Shown here in pieces: positions 10,881-21,560 of a stretch of DNA of 64,000 bases. The stretch is from Cryptomeria japonica (Eukaryota; Streptophyta; Pinopsida; Cupressales; Cupressaceae). The notes under the pieces are model-generated. The model was not told the origin of the DNA. It searched no databases and was given only the letters and a program-made list of their open reading frames with translations. The DNA lies in the NCBI RefSeq assembly GCF_030272615.1, contig NC_081415.1, positions 231,637,303 through 231,701,302 of the forward strand, read 5' to 3'. Made by a program: the position numbers and the translations under genes. Position 1 is the stretch's first letter. The number at the start of each line of letters is the position of its first letter.

Positions 10881-11214
10881 TCATTTTTTTTCTCGATCTG
10901 CCTGGTTGCGTGGATTTTCTTTTAGCACTAGTTCTCCAACTTGAAAGATTCTTGGTTTGACCTTATGATTATAGCTCCAACACATTCTTTGTTGATATAC
11001 CTTTAGATGATCAAAGGCATTTTGTCTTTGTTCCTGGATCAGTTCTAACTCTTGTAGTCTACATACTCTTTGTTCTTCATCTGGGATGAGACCTTTTAGT
11101 GATGCACGTAGAGAAGGTATCTCTACTTTGATTGGCAATATGGCTTCTGATCCATATACAAGAGAGAAAGGTGTGGCACTTGTCGGTGTGCGGATACTGG
11201 TGCGGTAAGCCCAG
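10881..11214 (-). pseudogene. Integrase C-terminal part, element B
   Basis: On the minus strand the sequence AYRTSIRTPTSATPFSLVYG starts at the transposon junction. It continues as SEAILPIKVEIPSLRASL..LQELELIQEQRQNAFDHL...GELVLKENPRNQ, closely matching the integrase end of element C (AILPIEIEILSLRVSL). The Tyr-Arg-Thr that opens it follows directly on the Ala-Leu-Trp-Ala at the other side of the insertion. The frame is open to about 10881. Confidence 0.85.
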
Positions 11215-12082
11215 CAGTGATAACTTTAAGAAACCCCCACTCAAAAAATTGTATAAAATCTTGGCGAATATTTTTTTTTTCTAAAAATAATAATAATGTT
11301 TATTGGCGAATCTTTCCTTTTTCTAAAAAAAAATTAATTTTATTGGCGAATTTATTTTTTTATCAAATTTTTTTGATAGAAAATATTGGCGAATCTTGGA
11401 CAATAATCATTGTATGCATTAATTACTATTTCATTTCCTTTCATTTAAAAATAATCTTTTATAAAAAAAAGTAAAGGTATGAAGGTTGAAATCATTAATG
11501 AGTATAAGGGTTAGACTATACTTTATTTGGTTTCTACCATTAACTTACAATAATCTAATAACCCTCTTTCTATTTTGTGAGATAAAATTTACAATCAATT
11601 TGTAATACTCATGGGGCCAAAAATTGCTTTTAGACCATTGGTTTTCATTGAAATCAACAATTCAAAAGCAATTTCAAACCCCACGAGCATTACAACTTGT
11701 AGGTACATTTTACCTCATGGAATACAATGAAGGTAATGCATTAGATTATATTTTAAATCAATGGTGAAAATAAAAGATTGCTGATATAACCCTAAAGTAA
11801 CTAATAATTATGAGATATTATTGGTGAATTAATTTGGATTTCTACAATAAATTATAAAATGTTGGCGAATCTGATCCAATCATGTATCAAATATTGTGGT
11901 GAATCTTTAAGTTAAAAAATTAATAAAATAAATTCTCTAGCGATTTAAATAACATTAAATTATAAAATTATAAAAATGTGGCGATTTGGGTCACCTTAAA
12001 AGTTGAAATTATTAGCCAAATTTGATTCCCAAATTTCAAAAAATAACCAATTGGTGAATATTAGCCACTAAAGTTTTCGTTG
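11215..12082. mobile_element. hAT-like non-autonomous foldback DNA transposon
   Basis: It interrupts the element B integrase and is flanked by an exact 8-bp duplication AAGCCCAG (11207-11214 and 12083-12090). The 868-bp insert is AT-rich and has no coding capacity. The ends are imperfect inverted repeats: CAGTGATAACTTTAA against CAACGAAAACTTTAG on the opposite strand (11 of 15 matching). The motif TTGGCGAAT recurs at 11261, 11303, 11343, 11386 and 11862, with TTGGTGAAT at 11821 and 12051. An 8-bp duplication and CA-starting ends suit the hAT superfamily; a Mutator-type insertion is less likely. Confidence 0.8.
11537..11770. repeat. Long imperfect palindrome inside the hAT-like insert
   Basis: The left part (from ACCATTAACTTACAATAATC to TGGGGCCAAAAATTGCTTTT, ending near 11630) pairs with the reverse complement of 11666-11770, which includes AAAAGCAATTTCAAACCCCA. 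Arms are roughly 100 bases and symmetry decays outward, so the insert folds as a hairpin. Confidence 0.75.
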
Positions 12083-12700
12083 AAGCCCAGAGAGCAAGGT
12101 TTAGTTGGATATGCCAATCTTTCCTTGCATTGTTCACTATCTTTTTGAGAATTTTCAGAATAGTTTTGTTAGATGCTTCCGCCTGCCCATTTCCCTGTGG
12201 ATAATATGGTGTGGAGAATCTATGCTGGATTTTGAACTTCTCACATAGCTCTTGTACATCTTGATTCTTGAATGGTCGCCCATTATCAGTTATAATGGTT
12301 ATTGGTATTCCATAGCGACAGATGATATAGTTCAAGATAAATGCAGCAATTTGTTTTCCTGTGATGTTGATGAGAGGTACCACTTCAATCCATTTTGTGA
12401 AATATTTAGTAGCTACAAGAATGAATTTATGTCTGTTAGATGAGGAAGGATTTGTCTTTCCTACCAGATCAAGTCCCCATTGACAAAAAGGCCAAGATGT
12501 TGCTAAAGCATGTAGTTCTTGTGCTGGTGCATGGATCAAATTCCCATGGATCTGACATTGTTTGAATGTTCTTGCTATCTTAAAAGAATCGTTCCATAGT
12601 CGGCCAATTGTAACCCAAGCATATGAGTTTTTTCAAAAGGGTAAGACCACTTGAATGAGTGCCACAAATACCGTTATGGACTTCATGCAAGGCCTTCTCA
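12083..12700 (-). pseudogene. Integrase zinc finger and core, element B
   Basis: The minus strand shows the zinc finger (HNGICGTHSSG ... CQIHGNLIHAP) and a DDE core with all three acidic positions: WGLDLVGKTNP, TIITDNGRPFKNQD, YYPQGNGQAEASNKT. A frame change lies between the finger and core near 12590. The core frame breaks at the transposon junction after LNLALWA and resumes at 11214. This core is better preserved than that of element C, where the second Asp is Asn. Confidence 0.88.
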
Positions 12701-12899
12701 GATTCTTCTTGTTCGAGACATCTTAAGAGAGTACTGTCTAGACCTCATTTATACAGGGTATCCACGACGAGAGTAAAATGGGAATATTGGTGAATAAAGT
12801 TTCTCTTTTGGTTGTTTGATAAGTCAGGAGGTAGGATGTTGTCTTTTAGGTATGTGTAAGTTGGCCATAGCAGGAGGAATAATGTCCAATAAGTTGACA

Positions 12900-13250
12900 G
12901 ATGGTTTGGGAATCAAGACAATTATAGGCAGGATGAAACAACTCTTCAACCAGGAATTCATAACGTTGTTTATTTTCCTGTGTTTGCAATAGAGAAGCAA
13001 GTGTAGCCATGGCGTCTGCTACTTTGTTGTCATTTCTTGGAATCTATTCAAAAGTTATTTCTACAAAGTACTTCTTGAAATCATCCACCATCTTTTTATA
13101 AGGCACGAGTTTGTCATCTTTGGTTTGATAGTCATCATTGATTTGATTAATGACAAGCTGAGAGTCTCCAAAGACTTGAAGTTTTATGTTCCATTCTACA
13201 GCCATTTTGATACATGTTACCAATGCTTCATATTCTGCTCCTGATCCCTA
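12900..13250 (-). pseudogene. Archaeal-type RNase H fragment, element B
   Basis: The minus strand reads GAEYEALVTCIKMAVEW, LQVFGDSQLVINQINDDY, KDDKLVPYKKMVDDFKKYF and DNKVADAMATLASL. These are the Glu, Asp and final Asp motifs of the second RNase H found in Tat-group elements. The N-terminal strand with the first catalytic Asp is missing, cut off by the deletion at about 13240-13311. In-frame stops are present. Confidence 0.8.
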
Positions 13251-13311
13251 TTGTGTTTCATTATTGATTCTTGCTCTTGATCCATGTTATGTCTCATTAT
13301 TGATGTTTTCT
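13240..13311. repeat. 36-bp tandem duplication at the RT-deletion junction
   Basis: Two imperfect 36-base units (13240-13275 and 13276-13311), each with TGATCC...CATTATTGAT, sit exactly where the frame passes from the protease-RT linker to the truncated RNase H. This marks the deletion of RT and the first RNase H, perhaps with repair slippage. Confidence 0.7.
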
Positions 13312-13945
13312 CTTGGACTGATATTCGGGTGATGTATTGTAAGATATGGATCGAACCCTGGAACGCCTGTATATGAATGGGTAAAATTGACTTGCCATCT
13401 TTTGAATGGTTTCAAGTATTTTTGTCTTGCTAATTTTGATAGAGAAGTTGTTGGATGTAGATCACTTGTGCCAATGATAGTTGCCTTTGTTGGTGCCATT
13501 ATGATAGATAACTTCTCTTGATAACATTCAGATAAGGTGTCAAATCTCCCATCTTCGGGCGCCTCAAGGACCATTCCATAGGTTCAGGATAGCTTAAGGA
13601 TAAAGGATCTTCAAGTTGAATAGTTTCAAAGATATTAGGGGTCATGATAGAGATATCAGAGCTTTCATTATGTATTTCCATGTCTAGAATAATACTCTCA
13701 TCAGAATGACCTCGTATAAGAAAATCCTGATCATCCTCGGTTAAGTCCATGTCAGTCTAATGTGATTCTGATTCAAGTAGGCTAGCTCCTAATGTTTGTT
13801 CTGCATACATGTGAACTACATCGACTACTATATATGCTTCTTCATCCCTCTCAATTTGAAGTTGCTCTTGTTTGTTTTTCCATGATAGCAAATATTCTTC
13901 ATTCCCTTGATCTTTTAGCTGCATTTGTTCTTCCACGTTTGACAA
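13287..13945 (-). pseudogene. Protease-RT linker region, element B
   Basis: Low-complexity acidic linker with stops and frame changes. Recognisable stretches are MDLTEDDQDFLIRGHSDES, EPMEWSLRRPK and a Thr/Pro-rich part. No catalytic motif. It corresponds in position to 46793-47770 of element C. Confidence 0.6.
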
Positions 13946-13948
13946 AAT

Positions 13949-14440
13949 TCATTCAAATGATTTTTCCTTGGATTGTGTGCTTGAAGGTGTTGCCTCTCTG
14001 TTATGTGGAACAATTACCTCTTGAGCTAATTTCTGATTATTACAACACTGCAACGGATTCGATTCTGCTGATATTGTGATTTCTTGTCTATTGTATGGAA
14101 ATTTTAAGCACTGATTACATGTTGATGGAATAGCCTGTATATCTTGAATCCATGGTCTCCCCAAGAGAATGTTGTATGGTAGGTCCAAGTCTAGAACTTG
14201 GCATGCTGTATCATTTTGCAAAGGTCCCACTATGATGGGTAATATCACCATTCCTTTAGATGAATGCTCTTCTTCATTATGTGCTTTGATTTTTATCTTT
14301 TTCTAGGGATCAACTACATCTTCTGAATAGCCTAGAGCACGGACAAGATTCGTAGAGCAAATGTTCAAGACAGCTCCCCCATCTATTAGGACACATTTAA
14401 CAAGTGTTCTATGAATGAGGACTTCAATTTGCAAGGAAGC
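13949..14440 (-). pseudogene. Aspartic protease, element B
   Basis: The minus strand shows KCVLIDGGAVLNICSTNLV near 14375, then MVILPIIVGPLQNDTACQVL and DLPYNILLGRPWIQDIQAIP, ending in CNQCLKFPYN. It aligns along its length with the protease of element C. The active site has Asp-Gly-Gly in place of Asp-Ser/Thr-Gly in both elements, so this is a lineage trait rather than decay. One TAG stop lies at 14303-14305. Confidence 0.82.
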
Positions 14441-14491
14441 GCTATGGGGATTTTGCAATGAATCAATGCTTGGATAAGAAGGAGATGAGCT

Positions 14492-14962
14492 TTAAATAGG
14501 ATCCTCTGAAATAGGTTTGATGGTAATCATGGATATCCCTTTGGGAACTTCAGCTTTGGATGTATTGTTTGGCAAGGATGCTATGGAAGGTTCTTGCAAG
14601 CTTTCAAGAGGTGTGGGAATAGATTCCTTTGGAGAGTCAATTTGCTTATGGATGGATGGATCATTGCTAGACATGGGTGCACGATTTTGATCTTCTTTAG
14701 CCAAATCCTTTAGGGATCTCTTTAAGAGGTGCATAAAAGAGCCACTTTTCTTTTGAGATGTATTTAAATCCTTGTGAGGTTTTAACATAGTTTGATTTTG
14801 ATTTTGAACTTGTTTGATTTCTCTAATATGTTGGTTTGTCATGTGTTCTTCTTGTGTTTTGCTTTGATATGTCATGTTGATATGATTTTCAGATATTTCA
14901 AATGTTTCAGTTTTTGTTTTAGAGGTTTGATTGTCTAAAAGTTGTTTTGAGTAAGTGATCAA
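14492..14962 (-). pseudogene. Post-gag linker ORF, element B
   Basis: 156 codons rich in Lys, Gln, Ser and Thr (TSKTKTETFEISENHINM, SFMHLLKRSLKDLAK) and without zinc knuckle or capsid motif. It leads in order into the protease. I read it as the remnant between gag and protease; gag itself is missing. Confidence 0.5.
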
Positions 14963-17017
14963 TAGTCAATTTCAAGGCCATAGAGTGATATGACACTAAA
15001 AGAGGATTCGAGTGTTTAAAAGTTTGCAAGTTTTTCAATCTTCAGTTTAGGAGTGCAATGGTGTTGATTTGATAAGAACCAGGTCCAGTAGGAAGGATCT
15101 ATCCTACAATGTGGGACAAGGTTATCCTGACCAAACGTTTCAGTTTCGTGATAAAGGATGATTGATCCTGATGAGAAACTATGTTTGAGTGATCAGTTTA
15201 TCAAATAGGGTGATAATGCACTTTGAGATGTTTAGATCTTGAACTTGTTGGGGGTGAGCACTTTGAAAATCTTGATGTATTTATCTTCTAGAGTCTGATT
15301 TTGACGGATGATAACTTGACAAAGCAAGCCAAGCAAACAATCTAAGCACGGATTGACAGATAAAAGGTGTTTATGTTTACTACAAATTGATTAGGCAAAA
15401 ATGACAAGTCTGAAATAGGCATGTAGGACATAGCTTTGGACTGACAGATGCAGAGTTTCATACGACAAAAGATTCAACTTAGGATGACACAAGATACAGA
15501 TCTATACGACAGAACAATTTTTTTCATATAAACAGTAGCAACTCATATGACTTGGGATTAGAGGCTATACAACAAAACAGATGACTCGTACGACACAGGA
15601 TAGCAGATAGTATGAAAAATAATTTTATGCAAGTTGACTCGTACGATAGAGATTATGACTTGTGCTACAGAGAATTAAAGCTCGTACGACAGGTTATTTT
15701 AACAAGTGTAAAAAGTGTTTGTTTGTTTGAGTTTTGATCACTGAATTTTGATGTTTTACTTTGGTTTTCCAGTTTTAAGTGTCTGATTTTTCAATTTAGG
15801 GATGAATACACAGCAAACACATGATGTGATAAATGACTCTCAATCAAGCTAAACCCTAAGGAAGTTGGCTGAGAATGAAAACCTTTGCTTGCTGACTTAG
15901 GTACACACCCAATAGCTAATCAGAATACGGCCGCTAAGTCTCACGCAATGGATTCTCAATGCCGTATTATCCAACTCCAAACACTAATGGGGGCATGATA
16001 TGGAAAGTGTCTTGGGAGAGTTACTATCTCTCTTGCACAAAGATTATCACCCTTTCGGAGGTGAATCGGGTAGCTTTTATTTTAACCGGCACTAGTAAGG
16101 GATCTGTTCGGCGCATCGGGGTATAAACTCAATTAAGAGGTCTCCCAGCCTTGAAAACCAAGGTTTGATATACCCGAAGTACGGAGGAGAGCTATTCCTG
16201 AGCACTGTCGTTGCTTTGATTTTCATCAAAAGCACAATTATTTTATAGTGGGTTGGATTACTTGGCGTTAGCCATTCCCACTTAGGTCGTTCCCCTCTCA
16301 CTGGCCTTAAGGGCTAAGAGTTAATAACTCCTTGGGAGGGCAGGCCTGCTAAACAAATGCACTAATGAAAGCAAAAAGATGAGTCTAGCTTCCTGATCAC
16401 CTAAGAAAGGTGAGAGCATACTCACCTATCATCAAAGACACATAAGACATGATAGTTCATTTCTTTAAGCCCAAATTGGAGTGTGCCTAAAAAGCTTAAA
16501 GAATACATAGTTTTTTTGTTGAATCCTTAGGCAACCTGCAAAATAGATCCATTAGTACTCATGATTGTGTTTTGAATTTTTCTTTGAAAAGTGTATCTTT
16601 GACAAGCATCCTGCAGAAAAGAGTTACACTACAAACATCTCATAGACATAACAAGATTAGCATTAGTGATCCAAACTACGAAATTTTCAGAAAAAACTAT
16701 ATGAAATTTTAGCCTAACTTCAAATAGGCATAACTTTCTACTCGGGACTCAAAATTACGAATTGTTTAACTCGTTGGAAAGGTCTCCAATAGTTGTAGAT
16801 GAGTTTTTGAAATAGCATACGCTGTCTATTCTCTCACGGCGCTTTCAAGGGCTAAAAATGACCAGAAGGCCTTCAAAAATGCAAATTACCAATGTATAGG
16901 CAAACTTGAAAATTTTAATTTGCAGTTTATCAAAAAAATCACAGAACCAAAGACTCGTACGAAATGCTTTATCAAACAGAATGACAAATATTTAGATTTC
17001 GCACAAAGACAAAAACC
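14963..17017 (-). other. 5' leader of element B
   Basis: About 2 kb without coding signal, locally GC-richer around 15900-16350. It holds the CTCGTACGACA motif array. No gag could be found in any frame, and no convincing primer site next to the LTR: the sequence after the LTR, minus GGTTTTTGTCTTTG, fits no tRNA end I know. Confidence 0.55.
15430..15690 (-). repeat. Spaced CTCGTACGACA-type motif array
   Basis: Variants of ACTCGTACGACA or CTCATATGACTT recur with irregular 25-45 base spacing through this interval, with another at about 16960 (ACTCGTACGAAA). The spacers are unrelated. The arrangement resembles the ACGCAATC array in the leader of element C. Confidence 0.65.
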
Positions 17018-17955
17018 AGCAACCACAATGCACTCAATAAATCATTACAAGCATGGTTAGAAGATTTAAATCAAAGAAAGACAAAACCATAGCTAATCGA
17101 ATTATTACCTCCTAGTAAATGCGAGTATGAAAAATGCTCTCAGATCTGATTATGCATAATCTAGTGACTTGACTACACTTAGATGGAGGATTTGAATGCT
17201 GAAAATGCATGATCTAGCAAGAATAGCATGATTAAGCTATATGAATTCATGATTGATCTAGAAAATGAACTAGAATGAGGATGCAATTAAGCTAAAATGA
17301 GCATGATAACATTGCTAAGAAATGATAAACTAGAAGCTAGATGCCTATAGTAACAATGCTTGAATGCAAATGAGATGGGATCCATATTGCTCAAAATGAG
17401 GTCTATTTATAGGATTTTCCAAGGGTAGGGGTGAGTTGGCATGAATCAACGGTTGAGATTGATCTGAAGATATCAATGGTTAAATTGGAGGAGGTTGGCA
17501 AAGGGAGTTGGATTAAAGGGAACACTTTGTGACAAGTGTCACAAAGGTTCTAGAAGATGTTGGATGAAAGGGGACATGGGGGTAGGTAGAATGGGTTAGG
17601 TTTAGGAATGGTTAGGTTTAGGAGTGGTAGAAGTTAGGAGAATTTGAATTTAAAGATTCTAATAATAGGAAAAGGATAATTAATCTCAACAACTCATGGA
17701 TTTGATTTGTTTTAATTAATTAAAGGATTTAGAAGAAATGAATTTGGAATGGAGGGAATTAATTAATTTTAATTAATTAATTAAAGGGGTGAAATGAAAT
17801 GAACCTATTTAATAAATCCTTAGATTTATTAATAAGTAGATGAATGAGAGATTTAATCAAATTGCTTAGTGAATTCAATTAAATTGGGAGGGAGAGATTA
17901 ATTAAATAATTGCTTATTTAATTAATTATCTTCAGACCATTTTTAGGTGTATACA
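17018..17955 (-). repeat. Element B 5' LTR (right copy)
   Basis: Mate of 8054-8972. It is 19 bases longer, mostly from extra AATTAATT units near 17760. On the minus strand it begins TGTATACACC. The TATA box is at 17404-17411. Its last base pair before the leader differs from the other copy (GGTTGCT versus GGTTGCA). Confidence 0.93.
17404..17411 (-). promoter_or_regulatory. TATA box of element B 5' LTR
   Basis: Minus-strand TATAAATA at the position equivalent to 8440-8447 in the other LTR; the expected promoter for leftward transcription. Confidence 0.6.
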
Positions 17956-18419
17956 CTAAGTATAGAGAATGATCCTAAGACAGACATGATGCATTTAACA
18001 CGGGTGACAAATCTAAGATTATATTCAGGATAGAGAATAAATCTCTAGAGGTGCAGATCTCCAAGACAACCGACTTGAATAAAATATTCAAATTTTGCAG
18101 TGGAGGAAAAATATGATGTGTATAGATTCGATTGAATCTAGTAGAAGATGTTATGAGATTTGACATTGGTAGGTGTGGCAAATGAGACAGAGATAGAGGT
18201 GGAAATAAAGAAGTTTCAACTAGACTATTGTAGGGTGTGTAGTGAAGAATAGTAGAAAGTGTGTTGTTGCTACCAAGAGAAAAAAAAAAGAGCAATCTAC
18301 AAAAGTAGAAAGAGAAAGAATAAAGTATTCTGCAAGGTGAAGCTATAGAAGAGAGAAGTAGACAACCAAATAGAGGAAGAACTTCAGTAGGCAGAGAAAT
18401 TCATTCTCAAGATATGATA
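17956..18419. other. Unassigned sequence flanking element B
   Basis: Purine-rich on the plus strand with a short open stretch at its start; no domain recognised. Possibly the 3' end of the element that supplied the LTR remnant that follows. Confidence 0.3.
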
Positions 18420-18830
18420 AATTTGTAAGTGTTAGAAAACTCATTTGTAACAAGGTTTTATCACTGCATTGTAAACTTTGATAATTATTGTAAATCTCTG
18501 AGTGGGTGCTCAAAGCAGGGGTAGGTGCTCCTTTGAGTAGGTTCTCATTAAATTAGGGGTTGGTGCTCCTTGGGTTGTTGTCCTAAACATTGCAATATGT
18601 TATTCAATGTGAGGCTAAATTGGAGCAATAGACTCCAACAACATTTCTCACTGAGGTTTTTCCCCACTATGGGTTTTCCTTGTAAATCTTGTGTTGTGGA
18701 TTATTTCTTGTGTATGTGTGTGTTCTCATTTGCATTGAATTCCTAATATATGCACACTTAGTTTAGAAAAAAATTATAAATACACCGATTCACCTCCCTC
18801 AGTGTCCATCTATATTCTTCACATCCAATT
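18420..18830 (+). repeat. Degenerate copia-type LTR remnant
   Basis: Contains CTCCAACAACATTTCTCACT then GAGGTTTTTCCCCACTATGG, and ends near CACCGATTCACCTCCCTCAG. The same two blocks occur in reverse orientation in the LTR at 59941-62313 (ACCTCGGTGAGAAATGTTGT and CTGAGAGGGGGGTGAATCAG). So this is a plus-oriented relative, much decayed and without a mate in the window. Confidence 0.6.
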
Positions 18831-21179
18831 CAAGAGCAATTTTTCTTCCTCAAGAGAAGATTTGATTCAAGGAGCAACAAACTACATCAAGACATCTTCC
18901 ATTTATGTTTTATCTATGATTTCAAGATGGATTTTATGTGATTTATCATTTTATTGCATCAACAGATGGAGGACTTATCCTAAGATCATTGCATAAACAA
19001 TTGAAAGCATAATCATTCACATTCAAGCATTTCAATTTCAGATCTAGTCTTGCCCTCAAAAGGCAAGTTTTCCAATTTAATTTCAATTCAATTATAGGGT
19101 TAATTCCAAATCAGGGGTTTGACCTAAGGTAAACCCCTATCTACAACCCCCTTTATTTCTTCTTGTGTGTAGCTACAGGTACCTGACAAAACCAGAATAC
19201 CTCAGACAACATCAGGAGCCTGGTACAAACCCAACCCTAGAATTTGGACCTAGTTTTCAGGGACCAAGATGTTGGGGCGCCCTTGTCCTAGGACCAAGGT
19301 CCTGGGGCACCCTAGTCCTCAACATTTCTTAACAATTTTCAAGGGTGGATTCTAGATAGTCTCAAGTTCTAGATTTTTTAACAATAGCTCATATCCAGAA
19401 GACCAAGGCATTAGGGCATCCTGGTCCTAACATCATATTTCAGTTGTAGGTGCATAGTTAGATTTTCTTCTCAACTTTGTGTTTGTTACAACATTTTTAT
19501 TAACTGGTAATCATTTACAACAACTTAAGTATTTATTTTCTTCATACATTAGCCATAGTTTTACATCACTTTAAGATATCTCCATAGCAGCGAAGTAATA
19601 AAAATCTTAGAAATGTCATTTGACTCTATTTTACAAGAGTTAGTCAAATACGATCACTCCTTTAGGTGATTTCGTATTCCAATGTTGGTATGAAATTAGA
19701 TCTTGGTCTTATGTCCTACCCAGTTCCATTTTCATACTATACAACAACTAGCCTTTTTTGGTCTATAGTGAGGTCTATATGGAGGGTGTCCAATTGTATT
19801 GTAAGATGATTAATAATGTATTCCTTCATATTGGAGAGAATATTTCTAAGCTCCATGGGTAAAGTATAATACTATGTCACGTTTCAAACCAACTTATCAG
19901 CACAAAGTGAATTTAAGTATGTCTAACTAAAAATTAATTTTAGTCAAACATATAGTCTATATAGATTCATTATAGCTAAGTTATATATGGGTCACAGATT
20001 TTTCAATTGGAAGTGCCTACTAAATGTATATTTTATATCACTTTGGGTCTAATTACCAAAAAAATATTTCTTTTTGAAAAAATTGATGTTTCAATGACTC
20101 CTACCCTTATAAATAATTTATTTTTTGAAATGTAAAAACACCCTTTTATAGATCTACAAGTGAATATTCTAAAATTGTAATTTTGTTTGTCTCCTATATG
20201 TCTCTAGAGATAGAATAGGTTTTTAGGTTTTTTTATGAGCAAGACCGGAGGTTTTCTTTGTCTGGTTCCTTCCTACCGGTGCTCTTTGAACCAGGACTGT
20301 AAAAATTTATAATTAAAAAAATTTAGTGGTTTCTACCACTTTTATCAAAAAATATATATATTTTATAATTATTTTTTATATTTTATATTTAATAATTTTT
20401 TTTATTGAAAGTAGGTCATCAACACTAAAATATAAGAATGATTATCTTGTTAAGGAAAAATACTTAAATTTATTTTTAAAAATTCAAAAAAAATATGATG
20501 CACCAGAGAAAAGAATCTATGTCAAGATGATATAATTCTTTTCTAATTTGGATAAATAATGAAGAAAAAAGGTGGTGCCAAATAGAAAGAGGTATATTTT
20601 TAGTACACGCAACTTTTCAAACTTATTGAAAAATATATATTTATAAAAAATAGTAAAAATATATCCATGCACTAAAGTTTCAAGCTATCAATATACACAA
20701 AAAAAAAATTGGAAGGTAAAATTTACTAAATAAAGTGTGGCTCCTTGTGTAACTTCAATTTCAACATTTTTTCAGCAGCTAAATTATAGTGTTTACTTTA
20801 TAGAAAACTATATTCAAATTTTATTTTATTTTTTAATTATAAACATAAAATACACAAAAGAATATATATTTTATTAAAGTTTACATCATTTCATAATTCA
20901 AAACATATATTTCACTTTCTATTGATTTAATTTAAAAATTTGAATCGACATTGGCTATTTCCTTTGTAAAAGTGTGACACAGCTTTGTACTTTTACCCCC
21001 ACTCTAGAGACACTGGTAGATGTCTTAGTGGTAGGCGAGAGCCTAGAGATTTTACTTTTCCTTAGATTTGATCAGGAGTAGTTTCTAAAAATCTAGAAAA
21101 AAAAATTCAAAGGGAAATCGAGACATATCCCCTTCTCCAATTAAACTTGAGGAATCTATATAGTCTTTATTCACTCCTC
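18831..21179. other. Unassigned AT-rich region
   Basis: No gene recognised. It holds three copies of a 30-base motif of the type GACCAAGGTCCTGGGGCACC...GTCCT at 19261, 19291 and about 19400. An exceptionally AT-rich part follows from about 20290 to 20940. Confidence 0.5.
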
Positions 21180-21560
21180 TCAAAAACACCAAATTGAGAT
21201 ATTTGGGGGAAAGCTTCTTCTATCATGATTTCTTCAAACTGAATTGAAATCTTTCCACATAATCATCAAGAGGCTCATCCTCCTTTTGTGGCATTCTAAA
21301 AATATCTTCTCTTTTCATGTCTCCTCATTAGCAGTAATCCTAGTAATTCTATAGAAATTTCTCCTTTATTATGTCCCAGCTTGTGATAGCATTCCTTTCC
21401 AGTCTTGTAAACCATCTGAGACCAACATCCTTCAAGGTTGTTAGGAAAATACTAAGTTTATGGGTATCAATTGTATAGTCATAGGTATGACACAAGACAT
21501 CAAATTCAAATAGAAAGGTATCCAAGTATTTTGTGATTACGCCATAGAAGTCAAGGCAAA
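21180..21560 (-). pseudogene. Ty3/gypsy gag relic
   Basis: The minus strand reads KEDEPLDDYVERFQFSLKKS. Upstream of it is LRWFTRLERNAITSWDIIKE with FPFEFDVLCHTYDYTIDTHK before that. These match the order of the gypsy capsid core (Trp-rich segment, then the YVERFQ segment). Several stops. No other parts of its element are recognisable nearby. Confidence 0.6.

Larger units (their letters stand above)
8054..17955 (-). mobile_element. Element B: defective Tat-lineage Ty3/gypsy element
   Basis: Bounded by near-identical LTRs of about 0.93 kb and transcribed leftward. Reading the minus strand: 5' LTR (right copy), long leader, post-gag linker, protease, linker, truncated archaeal-type RNase H, integrase, 3' untranslated region, purine tract, 3' LTR. 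The gag core and the whole RT plus first RNase H are absent. The second-type RNase H and sequence likeness to element C place it in the Tat group. I find no matching target duplication (GTACT versus CTAAG), so the ends may have been altered by recombination. The integrase is interrupted by a DNA transposon. Confidence 0.88.

Noticed and set aside
8049-17960. A target duplication for element B
   Set aside because: GTACT and CTAAG do not match, and shifting the ends by a few bases does not help.
20326-20535. 69-codon ORF in a very AT-rich stretch
   Set aside because: Composition alone (Ile, Phe, Tyr, Lys) explains it; no start context or homology seen.
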